From: Angiostrongylus vasorum
Taxonomy: Eukaryota > Nematoda > Chromadorea > Rhabditida > Metastrongylidae
NCBI GenBank assembly: GCA_018806985.1
Contig: JADANN010000410.1
Location: 62,001-126,000, forward strand
Reading direction: 5' to 3'
Length of the DNA stretch: 64,000 nt
A program made the translations under genes and the position numbers. Below the pieces are notes generated by a model. The model saw only the letters and a program-made list of their open reading frames with translations. It was not told the DNA's origin and ran no database searches. Of the stretch, positions 1 to 11,200 are shown piece after piece (position 1 is the first letter of the stretch; every line of letters begins with the position of its first letter).

Positions 1-111
1 GTGGTTGTATTTCACGTAACACCCAGACATGAAAATGGGCAGCAAGTGAAAGTGAAAACATTATTGGTGTTCCCAGTAACTTCAAAGACCATCTAAATAG
101 ACTAGAAACCA

Positions 112-400
112 ACCACAATGATGCTGAGATATTTGCAAAATTCCGGACCGCAGGTGTCTGCAGTGGGAACAAACGCGCTATTACCTTTGGCGGGGCAAAT
201 CCGTTCACCACCACACCATGCGGGTCTTCCGTTTCGCCTGTCTCTCAGGTAGTTTCCTATCGATCAGTGCCATTAGCAACCGCCCGTCAACGGGATTGTC
301 AGGGTGCCCAAAACGGCAGTGAAGCCAGTTAAGCTGAGGCTGTAGTCAAGATCACAATGTCAACTTCTTTTTATTTACTGCCTTTTTCAATTTTTCACGA
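112..400 (+). repeat. P-family repeat, partial dimer
   Basis: accacaatgatgctgagat through ctgtctctcagg, a linker (caaccgcccgtcaacggg ... agctgaggctg) and then the start of a second unit (tttatttactgcc). This is the same unit order as at 56.8 kb. The window also opens on the inverted-repeat sequence gtggttgtatttcac. Confidence 0.65.
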
Positions 401-697
401 CAGAGAATTGTGTTTTATACAAGATTGGATATAGCTGCACTGCGATCATGCGTGTAGAAGGGTTGGAAGGTAACGCTCATGGCGAACGTAATGCACCTAT
501 CTCTCCTTCCAGATGAATGGAAGTACTATCACCGATAACCTTAAAGATTGGGTAGGTAAACCGAAGTGAGAACGACTTATCATCAAAGCTGATGGAAAAC
601 AAAGGAGAGCCATTTACTGCTCACAGGAATGTTCCAAAGAAGTCGTGAGTAAGATAAAAGCTCATGGATCTTTGCAAATCACTTCCGGCTAATCGGA
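401..697. other. No feature seen
   Basis: Between a P-family repeat and a SINE-2; no coding signal. Confidence 0.5.
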
Positions 698-1070
698 CAG
701 TGGGTGGATAGCGTGGCGGTAATGATGCTCGCTCATCACGAGCACCGCATTGGCTCGACCCCGCCCTGCACTTGCCAAGTCTCTAATCCATCTGAAATAA
801 GGAAAATGGTACCAGACTTGCCTAATAGCAACCCGTTACTTCAAATAAAATTAGAAACGCTCTAGGATACTTATTCCAGGAGTAGAGGGAGAATCGACTC
901 CACAGTCATTCAACGGCGTTTATAAAGAGCCTCCGAACCCTTGAAGCAGCAGCTAAACCCATATGTGAAACGTGCATAGACCTTCGAGGACTATGGAAGC
1001 GAGAAAACGAATGGAATGAGAGAAGTCTGAGACTGCACAGCAGATGCAAAAATGGGCCATTTAGAGAAAA
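698..1070 (+). repeat. SINE-2 copy, diverged
   Basis: ggtggatagcgtggcgg head, ttggctcgaccccgcc box B region, and the late body (agcagcagctaaaccc, agaccttcgaggactatgg, gagagaagtctgag) parallel the 3.1-kb copy in order. Confidence 0.65.
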
Positions 1071-2074
1071 AAATCGAGTTTGTTTGAAGTATGGTATGAG
1101 AACCTGAGAAGTAAATACGATCCCTAGAGTTCATTGATTAGAACAGATGACACGAAAAATTCGAAGCTGAGGCGTACGTTGATAGACGAAAAGTGATGTT
1201 GCTGGCTAGCGAGAACAATTGATCTACCTTCTGAATTGTTTAAAGAAAACAAGAACAGCGACAAAGTTCCAGCATTTAAACATGACGGTGATATCAAGAG
1301 TCACCAATGTTCATATGCAATCATCCGAAAGCACTAGTCTATAGCATTATCTGCTCGATATTTATTCCTCATGGCTTTACGAACAGAAAAACTCAAAAGG
1401 CCTCCAGAAGGAAAAATTATTGCAATAAATGGAAAAATCTCTGCGCTATCGAATAGTCGTAACAGGCAGTAGTTTCCATGATGAGAATTGCGAGCATACC
1501 AACTCGTACCGAGTTCTCACGAAGAGAATTTTCTTCACTGCTGGTAATGAAAATCAGAAGGAGGCTTGTATCATTATACGAAGTCATGTGAACTGGTATT
1601 TGACAACAGAGACCGGTCGGCGTCATTCAAAGATAACGTCCCAAGTGCAACAAATTTCTCATAATGCGTAACAATGTTTGTGCGGATGTTGTAACGACGA
1701 CTCGCCAGACAGTTTCGGGACTCGGCTTGGAAGTCGGAGAACATCAAGCACTGTGCGAACGTCGCCATTTTCTCTTCTCGAAAAGGCGTGCTTTCTGGAG
1801 AAACACAATGGGCAGCTTATCCATGCGTTAGGAACTCGTTACTGAATTGCTATGATTACGATATATCGCGAAACTGCACCAAAACAAATAAGGTATGTCA
1901 GTTTTAAACAACTTCGTAAACGATTACAAGATTTCACTAAAAGCTAATGACATTTGTGAGGCTACGATGCGAGGCTCATCAGCAGCAAAAATGCAGCCAC
2001 TGCTAAAGGATCGTTAAAAGAGTTATGACTAGCAGGACAAGAGGTAAACAAAAACAGACAAAACACCGAACAAC

Positions 2075-2215
2075 AATTGATTATCATTATTACCGTTATT
2101 ATTGTGTTATTATTATCATCATTATTACCGTTGTCATTATTGCTGTTAAAATAAATACAAAAATTGTAATAATAATAACAACAATGGTAATAGTAATCAT
2201 TATTACTACTTAACC
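2075..2215. repeat. Imperfect TTA/ATT microsatellite
   Basis: Degenerate ttatta and aataat runs on both sides of a short spacer. Open frames over it are artefacts of composition. Confidence 0.8.
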
Positions 2216-2805
2216 GGAATGGTGAAGCGCAATCGTTAGAGATGCCGAGCAATACATGGGGTATCTGGATCCATCCTAAACAGAATCTTTTGTTACTTTT
2301 GGGTTGGCAAACTCGTACCGGATTACTCTAAAATCAACTCTATCCTATATTCACAGTCCGGAGACTGCTTCTGTAGTGAGGACCTGAAAACGCCCTAGAA
2401 GACCTTTGACAGGATTCAAGTGAACCATTTTCCTGGATCTCAGACGCGAGACAAAGAACCGGATGAAATAAGTACTACGACCAGCACAATTCATGAAGTC
2501 CGGCCGCATAAATAAATAAATATATGGGTAAACAAACAAATAAATAAGTAGTTAAGATATTTACGCAGCCATCTCGAAGGAGTTTTTCTTCAACCATAGA
2601 GTGAAATTTAATAAATCATGAAATGTGATTGGATAAAAGGCAGTAAATGTTACTCCATACTTGTCGTTTAAAATTGGCGAAGGAGGTCGAATGGTTCAGC
2701 GGCGCGGGTTCAGGGTAATTTGGAATGGACTCAATACTTGTAGGTATCTCGGAAGAAAAATCGTTGCAAACCATTACTCTGTAATTTTATTTCGTTTACC
2801 AAAAA

Positions 2806-3090
2806 GCTCGTGGCGCAGTAGTTGGAGGCGCCCTGCAACACAGACGTGGAACCGATCCGCGCGCCCATGACCCACCAAGCCTTTGGTCCCTCCGGGGGGC
2901 CGGCAAATTGGTACTAGACTTATCTGGGAGAATAGCATCACTGGCTCGATACATCGGTAGGCCACCGCGAGTCATTGTAAAGGCCCGATGTTCATTCAAT
3001 CACCTTCAACGATGCTTAATGAAGTCGAATGCATGGCGCATCCCTTAGGAATTGATCAACGTCGAGAGCTTTATCCTTTATCCTTTTTAT
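2806..3090 (+). repeat. SINE-1 copy (tRNA-derived), full length
   Basis: It starts at a box A-like gtggcgcagtagttgg, with a box B-like stretch (gaaccgatccg), then the shared body (ggcaaattggtac, gcactggctcgatac-like, gcattcaatcacc) and ends in tttatcc repeats. A SINE-2 is inserted immediately after its tail. Confidence 0.85.
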
Positions 3091-3105
3091 TAAAAAGCTG
3101 TTCAC

Positions 3106-3480
3106 GGGGCGGATAGCACAGTGGTAGTGATGTCCGCCATCACGAGCATGGTGCTAGTTCGATTCCGCACCAGGCCAACCAAGCCTCTCATCCCTCCGAG
3201 GTCGGGAATTGGTACTGGACTTTTCTGGGGAGAAAATCACCCTCCGCAATCCATTTGGGAACGCTCCAGCCCGGCTATCTCAGAACTTCAGCGAGAATTG
3301 CTCCACCAGCATTCTACAACATTCAAGATGAAATGATAATCCTCAAGCAGCAACCGAAGCCACACGTAAAAAATTGGAAGACCTTCAAGAACGATGGATG
3401 CGAGGGAACGAATTAGATGTGAGAAGTGCTGGGATCCGCATGGTAGACGTGAACACGGACCAAATAAAATGAAATTAAAA
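3106..3480 (+). repeat. SINE-2 copy (second tRNA-derived family) with target duplication
   Basis: Head gggcggatagcacagtgg (box A) and ctagttcgattccgc (box B), then a body different from SINE-1 ending tgctgggatccgc and an A/T-rich tail. It is flanked by taaaaagctgttcac at 3091-3105 and taaaaggctgttcac at 3484-3498, a 14/15 match that looks like a target-site duplication. Confidence 0.8.
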
Positions 3481-3759
3481 AGATAAAAGGCTGTTCACCT
3501 AAAAACGAGACAAAGTGAGGCCCAAGCAGAAACGTGTATTGACTTTCCTTCAGACCAGATCTATCTCACTTGTGCTGATGGAAATATTAATTCACTACTG
3601 GCAAAGGAAGCATAAAACGTCTTGTTTCATGTTCATAGAAAAGATCGCTACTATGTCTTTCAAGTACGATAACAAGCACAGCTAGAAGCACGCAATTCCT
3701 CTAGTTATCAAATCAAAATTCGAAATTACGAAGTCGATGTAATCAACTGCGCACATTAC

Positions 3760-3828
3760 TGCTATTATTATTACTGTTACTACTATATCATTGTTATAAT
3801 AATAATTAATATTATCATTATTATTTCG
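3760..3828. repeat. Imperfect TTA/ATT microsatellite
   Basis: Directly abuts the 5' end of a SINE-1. Confidence 0.75.
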
Positions 3829-3830
3829 GG

Positions 3831-4112
3831 GGCGCGTGGCGCAGTGTTTGAAGGCGCCATTGCGACACACAAGTGGAGTCGATCCCCGCGCCCATGGATC
3901 ACCAAGCCTTCCGTCCCTCCGGGAACGGCAAATTGGTACGGACTTCTCTAGGAGGATAGTAGCACTGGTTCCGAAACATCGGTAGGCCACCGCGAGTCAT
4001 TGTAAAAGCCAGATATGCATTCAGTCACCTCCAACGATACTTAATGAAGTCGAATGCATGGCGCATCCCTCAGGAAATGATCAACGCCGAGAGCTTTGTC
4101 CTTATCCCTTAT
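3831..4112 (+). repeat. SINE-1 copy, full length
   Basis: Same head, body and tail (tttgtccttatccctta). Inserted at the end of a TTA/ATT-rich microsatellite. Confidence 0.85.
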
Positions 4113-4524
4113 CATTATTATTCCACATTCTCCAAACTCGTCGTCTTCCTTACATTTAATCTCACTTCTGAAGCAGAAATGAATTGATGAGGACTCGTTG
4201 TTGACCACCAGCAAAAATACAAGGTGATTTCTGTTAAGAGGCGAAAGGGATTATGAGGGCCGTATTTATGACAATGAGAATACTTAGATTGATGTATTGC
4301 CGTGCTGACGACTTCACAGAGCAGCTGCATCCTCAGCTTTTACTTCATTTCTATCCTACTGGGAATAATTTGCAGTTCTAATAAGCTCACATTATTTTAA
4401 TGTAGAACGAAAAAAAAAGACTAAGGTAAGAAAACTAACAACAGAAGAACATATATACATAAATACATAGAATTATGTTTACCATACACATACATACATA
4501 TATATACATATATACAAATATACT

Positions 4525-4893
4525 TCCCACCGGTTCACCGCCTCATCGTGGCTTTAGGGGGTGCTCCTGGCTGTCGTGCTGCGATGTACAGCGGCGGAAT
4601 TCATCCCGGCGCTGGGTCTCCCAAGCTGAGGAGTCCGGCGTTTTCACCAGGAAGCCCAGCTGGGAGCAACCAATACTAGGACCCACAACCGGCCTGGTAT
4701 CAAAGGCGCATGGTAGCAAATCTCCCTTTGATCCACAAGGGCTGCGACTGCCTGTGGTGGTGAAGACCTGGGGCAGGCTTTGGCCTGGCTGACCGATGGC
4801 TTCAAGGAAACACCACGGCTAAACCAGCAAAACTCCGAAAAATAAAAATTATGCTGAAGCTCGCAAAACACTTAACACGGGCCATCCAAGTAT
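4525..4893 (+). repeat. R-family repeat
   Basis: Starts ccggttcaccgcctcatcg and runs through gatgtacagcgg, ggtctcccaagctgagg, atggtagcaaatctccc and accacggctaaaccagc to ccatccaagt, then an AT microsatellite. Classified only by recurrence. Confidence 0.7.

Positions 4894-4970
<77 letters not shown>
4893..4970. repeat. (AT)n microsatellite
   Basis: Nearly pure AT dinucleotides at the 3' end of an R-family copy, possibly grown from its tail. Confidence 0.95.
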
Positions 4971-4971
<1 letters not shown>

Positions 4972-4974
4972 TAT

Positions 4975-7835
4975 AATGGCTTTTTTCTTTTCATTTCTAA
5001 AAAAATCAGAGACAGTCGCTTGTTCCTCATTTATGAAGTTGTCGTAAACTTGATTTGATAAAATAGAACTTCTTAACTGAGCAAGAACAGAAAACATGGG
5101 AAAAAAGGGTTTTAATAGACTGGTAAAGCCTTCCAAAGACTCCCATTGAATTTAGAGTCTTTGTCCTTGAACCACAATAAAAAAAAGTTTACTTGAGCGG
5201 TTTAAGACAATTACTGCATAACAACACACTAACAACCTTCCCATCTCCATTTAAAACTCAGACACTTCGTCAATGTGATTCAATTTAACGGTATACCAGG
5301 AAAGTCACGTAAAATGTCAAACCTGAGAGAAGAAGCTGTAATGCAGCTGTCTGACCAGCCAAGTTACCCGATCCAACCAACACGATCAAACGTCGAAGCA
5401 ACTCTGTTTCATCTGCAGCTTTACCATCTGTGCTCTGATTGACAATCCCGCCCAAACTAAATCAAATCATGCTTATGAGAATAATCTCTAGATATTATGA
5501 GAGAAATGTATGTATGATCATAAACAACAACAATTTTTTACTACCTTTCCTCTTTTTTTTTACAATTGGCTTTTCCAAATTAAAAAAATATCATTTGAAA
5601 CCGATATGGTTATGTACTTGGTTATATGTCCCCTATCACTTCTTTACACTACTATAAATCATGACAACGTAAATGCCTAAACCCTGAATAATTGCACTGA
5701 TCCGATTACACAACGACAACCGATCGTCAACGAACATGGTGAACCTCACCATTCGACGAAAAAATGACTGCATGCAATTCGTTTCGTGCACAGAATTCAT
5801 GCAAACACACATAACCAGAAAGTACTGAGCTGTAATGTAGTGAAACAAAGTAATACATGGGAAACAAACATGTATGTCTGTTAGCCCGTTTACTCTATTG
5901 TAGTTCGTGAGAAGTTCAATGAATTCCTTTCTGTCCTAGAGAGAAGTGCATTCGGCCAAGTATGAAATATTTCATCGTTATTATAACTGCGTTTTCGAAG
6001 CTTCAAGAGATTGCTATGGGGTTTCAAAAAATTGAAAAGAAAAACGATAGTAACTGAAACGTCAACCTGTACTCACTACTGTGTACTGAAATTTGTCTCT
6101 GCATTGGGATTTCCTCTTTGAAAAATTACCACAAAAGAGAAAGCGTGTTATGAATTAACAAAAAAGAGAGCAATGGTGGTTAGAAATGGTTCCTGCAGTT
6201 TCCAGAGACAAACATTCTCCGTGGTTCCCATCCTTTAAGAAAACCAACATGACCTCAAACACTCAGCAAATCCTGATCATGAATTTTGAGATAACGATTA
6301 AAAATATCAGGGAACTCAAAGGGATTCATTAACCTAGCAATCAGCTCATGTTAAGCACTCCATTCAATAGCTTAAGCAAATATATCCACTATCGAATGTG
6401 CAAAGCTAACTGTGTTCAACATTTTCGCGATCATGAGAAATTTTCGAGAATACCCCCTATCGAATTACAACGCAGTTGTTTTCCGCCGTTCTATGGATCA
6501 TATAAGACCCATATTTCTCTCGATGCGCACTCGCATGCTATCTCTTTTTTCGCATATTTCACTGTCCTGAGGACAATGTGGAATTACCTACTTTCTTGGA
6601 ACTTCGATGTCAGTCAATCTGAAGGAAGTCGACAGATTGCGAAAGTCCGCATGCAATCAATAGATTTTATGGATGAAACCTGCTATTTCATTGTGAAAGT
6701 GATGAATAAATAAGGTCCACAGTCAGTGGTTGACAAGTTTCTCCACAGGAAGACCGATACAATTGGCATGTTCAGAAAGGACACGAGAGGACGCCTTAAG
6801 GCGGTTGCATAACCCGTGCTTAAATGGAAAGATGGTTTGATCACATTACATTACGATGTACACAGTGCTTGGACCGACCTTTTCCACCAAGTCGCTAGGG
6901 CCGAATATTTTCAAAATCTGCATCCAAGTAAAACTGTAGGTATACGCAACTAGATAGAGTGGTATTTCCGGTTTACTGGGAAAAGAGAAGTGGTACGTAC
7001 ATCTTTCCTTCTCCATAGTTTAGGTGCATGCGATTTTTCTTCTCTCTAGTTATTCAGATTTCGTCTGAATACAAGAAGGATCGGTGGCGAAATTATGCAG
7101 AAAACAACGATATATTAGCTCAAGATAGGAATCACTTTAAGCTTATTCCAAACTGGTAGTGTTATGTCACGCTTGTAACTCAACATTTCTCAGAACAGAC
7201 CACCAATCCAGTACCCAAAAATTACGATATTGGGTTTTCTGTCGTAAGGAGTTAGCGAAATATGTAAGAGTCCGCTGGAAAACGTACCCACAATGCAATA
7301 AACGTGACATACGTTTGTAAAGAATTTTTTTTTTGAGCTTAAAGTTAAGGACCTCAGTGGAAGATTGCAAGAATAAAAGTAAAGAATTATTTCCAAAGAA
7401 ATACTGTCTTAGCATGATGAGGAGATGCCCTTGGCCTAGGATTCTGCAAAAAAAAAAAAATGGCGCATAGATATTTTCACAATCTCGTGCACAGCATCAA
7501 GATAAATCTTATTGTTTTCCTGAGGTAAAAAGGCAAACGCCGCGGAGTAAACTCTTGTAAATGGTTTGCACGAATTATGATGCTTATACGGCAGTTTTCT
7601 TCTTTGAAATATTTGACGTAAAATTATCAATGGAGGGGAGATTATTAAATTAGTGCCCCAAATAACGGAAAGATCTATGAGAAAAACATTAGGCTGTAAT
7701 ATGCATCGCACAGAGCTCATATTGTCCAAAGTATCTCTTATCCACTTATGCTCCAATAATAACTCACATGGTGGCTAACATGTTAAGGAAATTAATTACG
7801 CATTAGTTTACACTAGAAGCAATGAAATGAAAGGG
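4975..7835. other. Downstream of the LIM gene; no gene supported
   Basis: AT-rich single-copy-looking DNA. The longest frame (6348-6713, plus, 121 codons) shows no domain, no splice context and no codon pattern I trust. Possible 3' UTR of the LIM gene toward 7,840; no obvious AATAAA close to its stop. Confidence 0.45.
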
Positions 7836-7840
7836 ATAAC

Positions 7841-8262
7841 TCACAATTTGTGTGGATTCATCAAATTTGGTATTGGATCCGGTGGGCATTCTTCAGATGT
7901 TAAATTATGTAGCGACTGCTTCATATGTAGAGCCAACTCTCCAGTGGTAGCAAGAATTTCAGAACTACTTGAACTAACAACGGTATTACTTGAATCGATC
8001 ATTATAGTACTAGGATCGACAGCGAATGTTGCCGGCTCGATCTGAAGCGCTTGAGAAGAATTAGATGTCGGATGGTGGCCGGATGAGAAGGAAGAGGACA
8101 GCGAGCAGAAGGAGGAGTCACATTTCGACTTCGGAGCGCTGGCGGCCGCCATCGTCGTCACTGCATTGCTAGCATTGTAATCGGCAGTGCTAGCGATCGT
8201 TGAACTGCACAACTCCTCGTCGCACTGTAAAGCAACATATGAGTTATCATTGTTATGAACTG
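7841..8262 (-). CDS. lim-4: LIM-homeobox gene exon 11 (Ser/Thr/Ala-rich C-terminus and stop)
   Basis: The acceptor at 8264-8263 (ttctaccag) gives phase 1, matching exon 10. A second acceptor-like site at about 8229 (ctttacag) is in phase 0 and would not fit exon 10. The 139-codon exon is rich in Ser, Ala and Thr, like an activation or low-complexity tail, and ends ...[13 protein letters not shown] (TGA at 7843-7841). The last codons overlap a perfect-looking donor (AATT then GTGAGT), so the frame might instead continue into an unseen exon downstream. Confidence 0.75.
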
Positions 8263-11200
8263 CTGGTAGAATAATAGTATCTATGAGGTTCAGTGAACAC
8301 CTAAGGATTGTCATCATAGCGTCGAAAGCGTTGTATTCATGTGGACGGCATATGAAGAGGATAAAGGATAAAACTCTCCTTGTTGATCAATCCCTGAAGG
8401 ATGCGCTATGCATGCGACTTCATTAGGCGTCTTTAGAGGTTAATGAATGCATATCTGCCCTATACGCTAACTTTGAGTGGCTTAGCGATGAATCGAGTGA
8501 GTGCTTTTATCCTATCAGACAAGTCTCGTACCAATTTCTAGATTCCGAAGGGATAAAAGACTCGGTAAGCCTTGAAAGTGCGATCGAATTAAATAGCACT
8601 TGTGCATTGGAGGGCACTTCTAACCACCGCGCTACAAACACGCTTCATTCTACGCTTCTATAATTTTGCTATTACTGGCCAGTTGCTACTCTAAAAACAT
8701 GAAAACTTCGTTTAACCTATGCGACCAAAGATTTACACTGAGTTGTTCTCCTCACATATAGAGATGCCGGCCAAAAGACCGAAACTTCATCAGTGGATAT
8801 TTTCGGGATGTCTTTCGCAGATCATACTCGCTGGCAACTGAAAATCTTTGCCTTCAAAGCTGGATGAAACCACATCCCATAATAGTTTTATTTTACCTGC
8901 TTGACCGGACATATAATAAAATAAGAAGAATACGGGTAAACGAGGTAGTTTCCTCAGCAACTTAAAACAATCTTTTCGAACAAACTCGCATGAGAATAAA
9001 CACTTTTATACTGAGCTAACTTCAACTCCAAAAGATAACTATAACTTACATGACCATAGCGCTCAAGCACAAAAAAAAACCATTTGAAAACAGGGTTAAT
9101 AATTTAGCACTTTTGACTTCCCACAAATGTGAAAAAAAGAAATTCATCAGCAACCGTGGTATAGAACCACGCATTCAGCAAAAACTCCTCTTGGTTCTTG
9201 AAAATTTGCATCTATTTCTTCACAACATAGAAATGGAACGAAGAAGAAGTCTTGTGAGCAAAATGTAGTATGTGCTTAAAGAATACAGGAAACATTTTTG
9301 TGATCGGACGGAAAACGGAACATTTCGTTTCTTTTTTGTTGCGAAAATGATGACAACCGGTAACCAGTGAATGGTTTCTCTAGGACTCTTTACGAATTCA
9401 ACGATTTCAGCTGAGAGAGCAAACTAAGCACGACAAGCGACGGCATCGCGACAAAATCCCGAATGGTGGCCGGAGACTATTTAAAAGCACAGATTGATCC
9501 AAGCAGTAGAACAAATCCGCTAACAAACCACCGACGATGTACGGCAGCCGCTCACTGACTGGACTTACTGCGGCGCAAAGTTGACAGACCTGTCTTCCAG
9601 TATGCTAATGATAAGTCGTAGCTGTTGCAAAATAGGTTAGTGATAAATATAGAAAGTTCTTCGTTCAGATGATAACAGCTTGTTAACCTCGATAATTTTT
9701 CGTTTCACCGGTTGCCCCTTACGGCGTCGTGAGCCAGTGGCGCATGACGGAGTGGATTTACCGACTCGCAATAATGTGTGCGATCCGCATGGTGGCATTA
9801 TAACGGCTAAAAACTGTATCATGAAGTACATTGAAAACAATTACCTATTTTATAACTCACCTTCATTACCTAATGGAACATAGCTGCTCTCTTCCATACT
9901 AATTTCATCGGCCTAAAAAACAAGATTTTTATATTCATCTAGCATATGGCCATGCAATCGAAGCGGCTGATAATGAAAAAGAAAGTGTCCACAGGCTAAA
10001 AAAGTGTGAAGAGGGATAGAAAAGAAGAGAATAACAGTGAGAACAAGATGGTAGCCAGCATAGTTCGATCAGTGACCGCACAACGAATCGACATCTATCG
10101 GGCAGTGCATGGCCGTAGATCAAAATTGTTCCTTCAACCTGACGATCTGGACAGATCACAAAGAATCCGATGAAATCGTTCATGTTCAACATAAATGAAA
10201 CGTAAAAAGGAACTTTTGATCACAACTAAAGAAAAAATGATAAAGTTCTCAGTAATGATCAATCCTTGAGGAATTCCCCATGTATATGACTTCATTAAGC
10301 ACCTTCAGAGGTGGTTGAATGCATGTCTGGTCTTTCAATGACTTGTGGTGCTCAACCGATGTATCGAGACAGAACTGCTATCCTCCTAGATAAGTCTAGT
10401 ACCAATTTGCCGACCCCGGAGGGATCAAGGAACTGCCGGGCTTGAGGCGCGGGGATCAATCCCATGTATATGGCAGGTCGCCTCCGACCACTGCGCTACA
10501 CGCACCCTTCTGACCAAAATTAATCTTTGAGTATTAAGTATTTTTTGGGCGACACTCTTTGTTATAAAATGTAACTACTCGTATGAGTATGCGTTTGTGT
10601 GTATGTGAAGTGTGATAATAGAAATGATTCGAGATAAATTAGCGGAACTGAAAGGAAGAATAATCACGCAAAGACACTTAGAGGACCAAGAAAGAAATGA
10701 AAAAAAATCAAAGAGTAACTGGCAATATATCGTTTATTTATTTAGTAAATTTATCCACCTGTTGTTTAATTGTCAACCTATAACGTTGAAGAAATGTCAT
10801 GACAACAAATTGTGTTAGTGGAGGGCGACTTTTAGAATGACCCGAAAAACAGAACAAACCAAATACATCATAAAAACATCTATGTAAAGGGTTATGAGAT
10901 TTTCAGTGCAGAATCAAAAAAGTGACAAGGATTTGTACGTCTTCAGATAACGGTTAAGATGAAACACGAAGCATTATCTGTCCATCATCCAGTCTCCTCA
11001 GGGAATTTACTGAGGGACAGCAGAAGTGGGGTTGAGAAGTGTACGATGTACTGAAGGCGAATAAGTGATGATCATAAGTTAGCAGTACTACAATGAATAT
11101 AGAATGGAAAATTTTTGGAACGTTCAAGAAAACACGAAACACGTTTGCCAATCAATCTTCTGCCAGCAATACGCATATATGCATATGGAGGTGGTGATAA

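Noticed and set aside
4893..4970. AT tract as an origin or promoter element
   Set aside because: Pure dinucleotide microsatellite at the end of a repeat copy.
6348..6713. 121-codon plus-strand frame as a gene
   Set aside because: Length is expected by chance in this composition, with no recognisable domain.
8755..8800. gaccgaaac next to ttcatcag, resembling hammerhead boxes
   Set aside because: CTGATGA and GAAAC are on opposite strands here, so no single RNA has the core in order.
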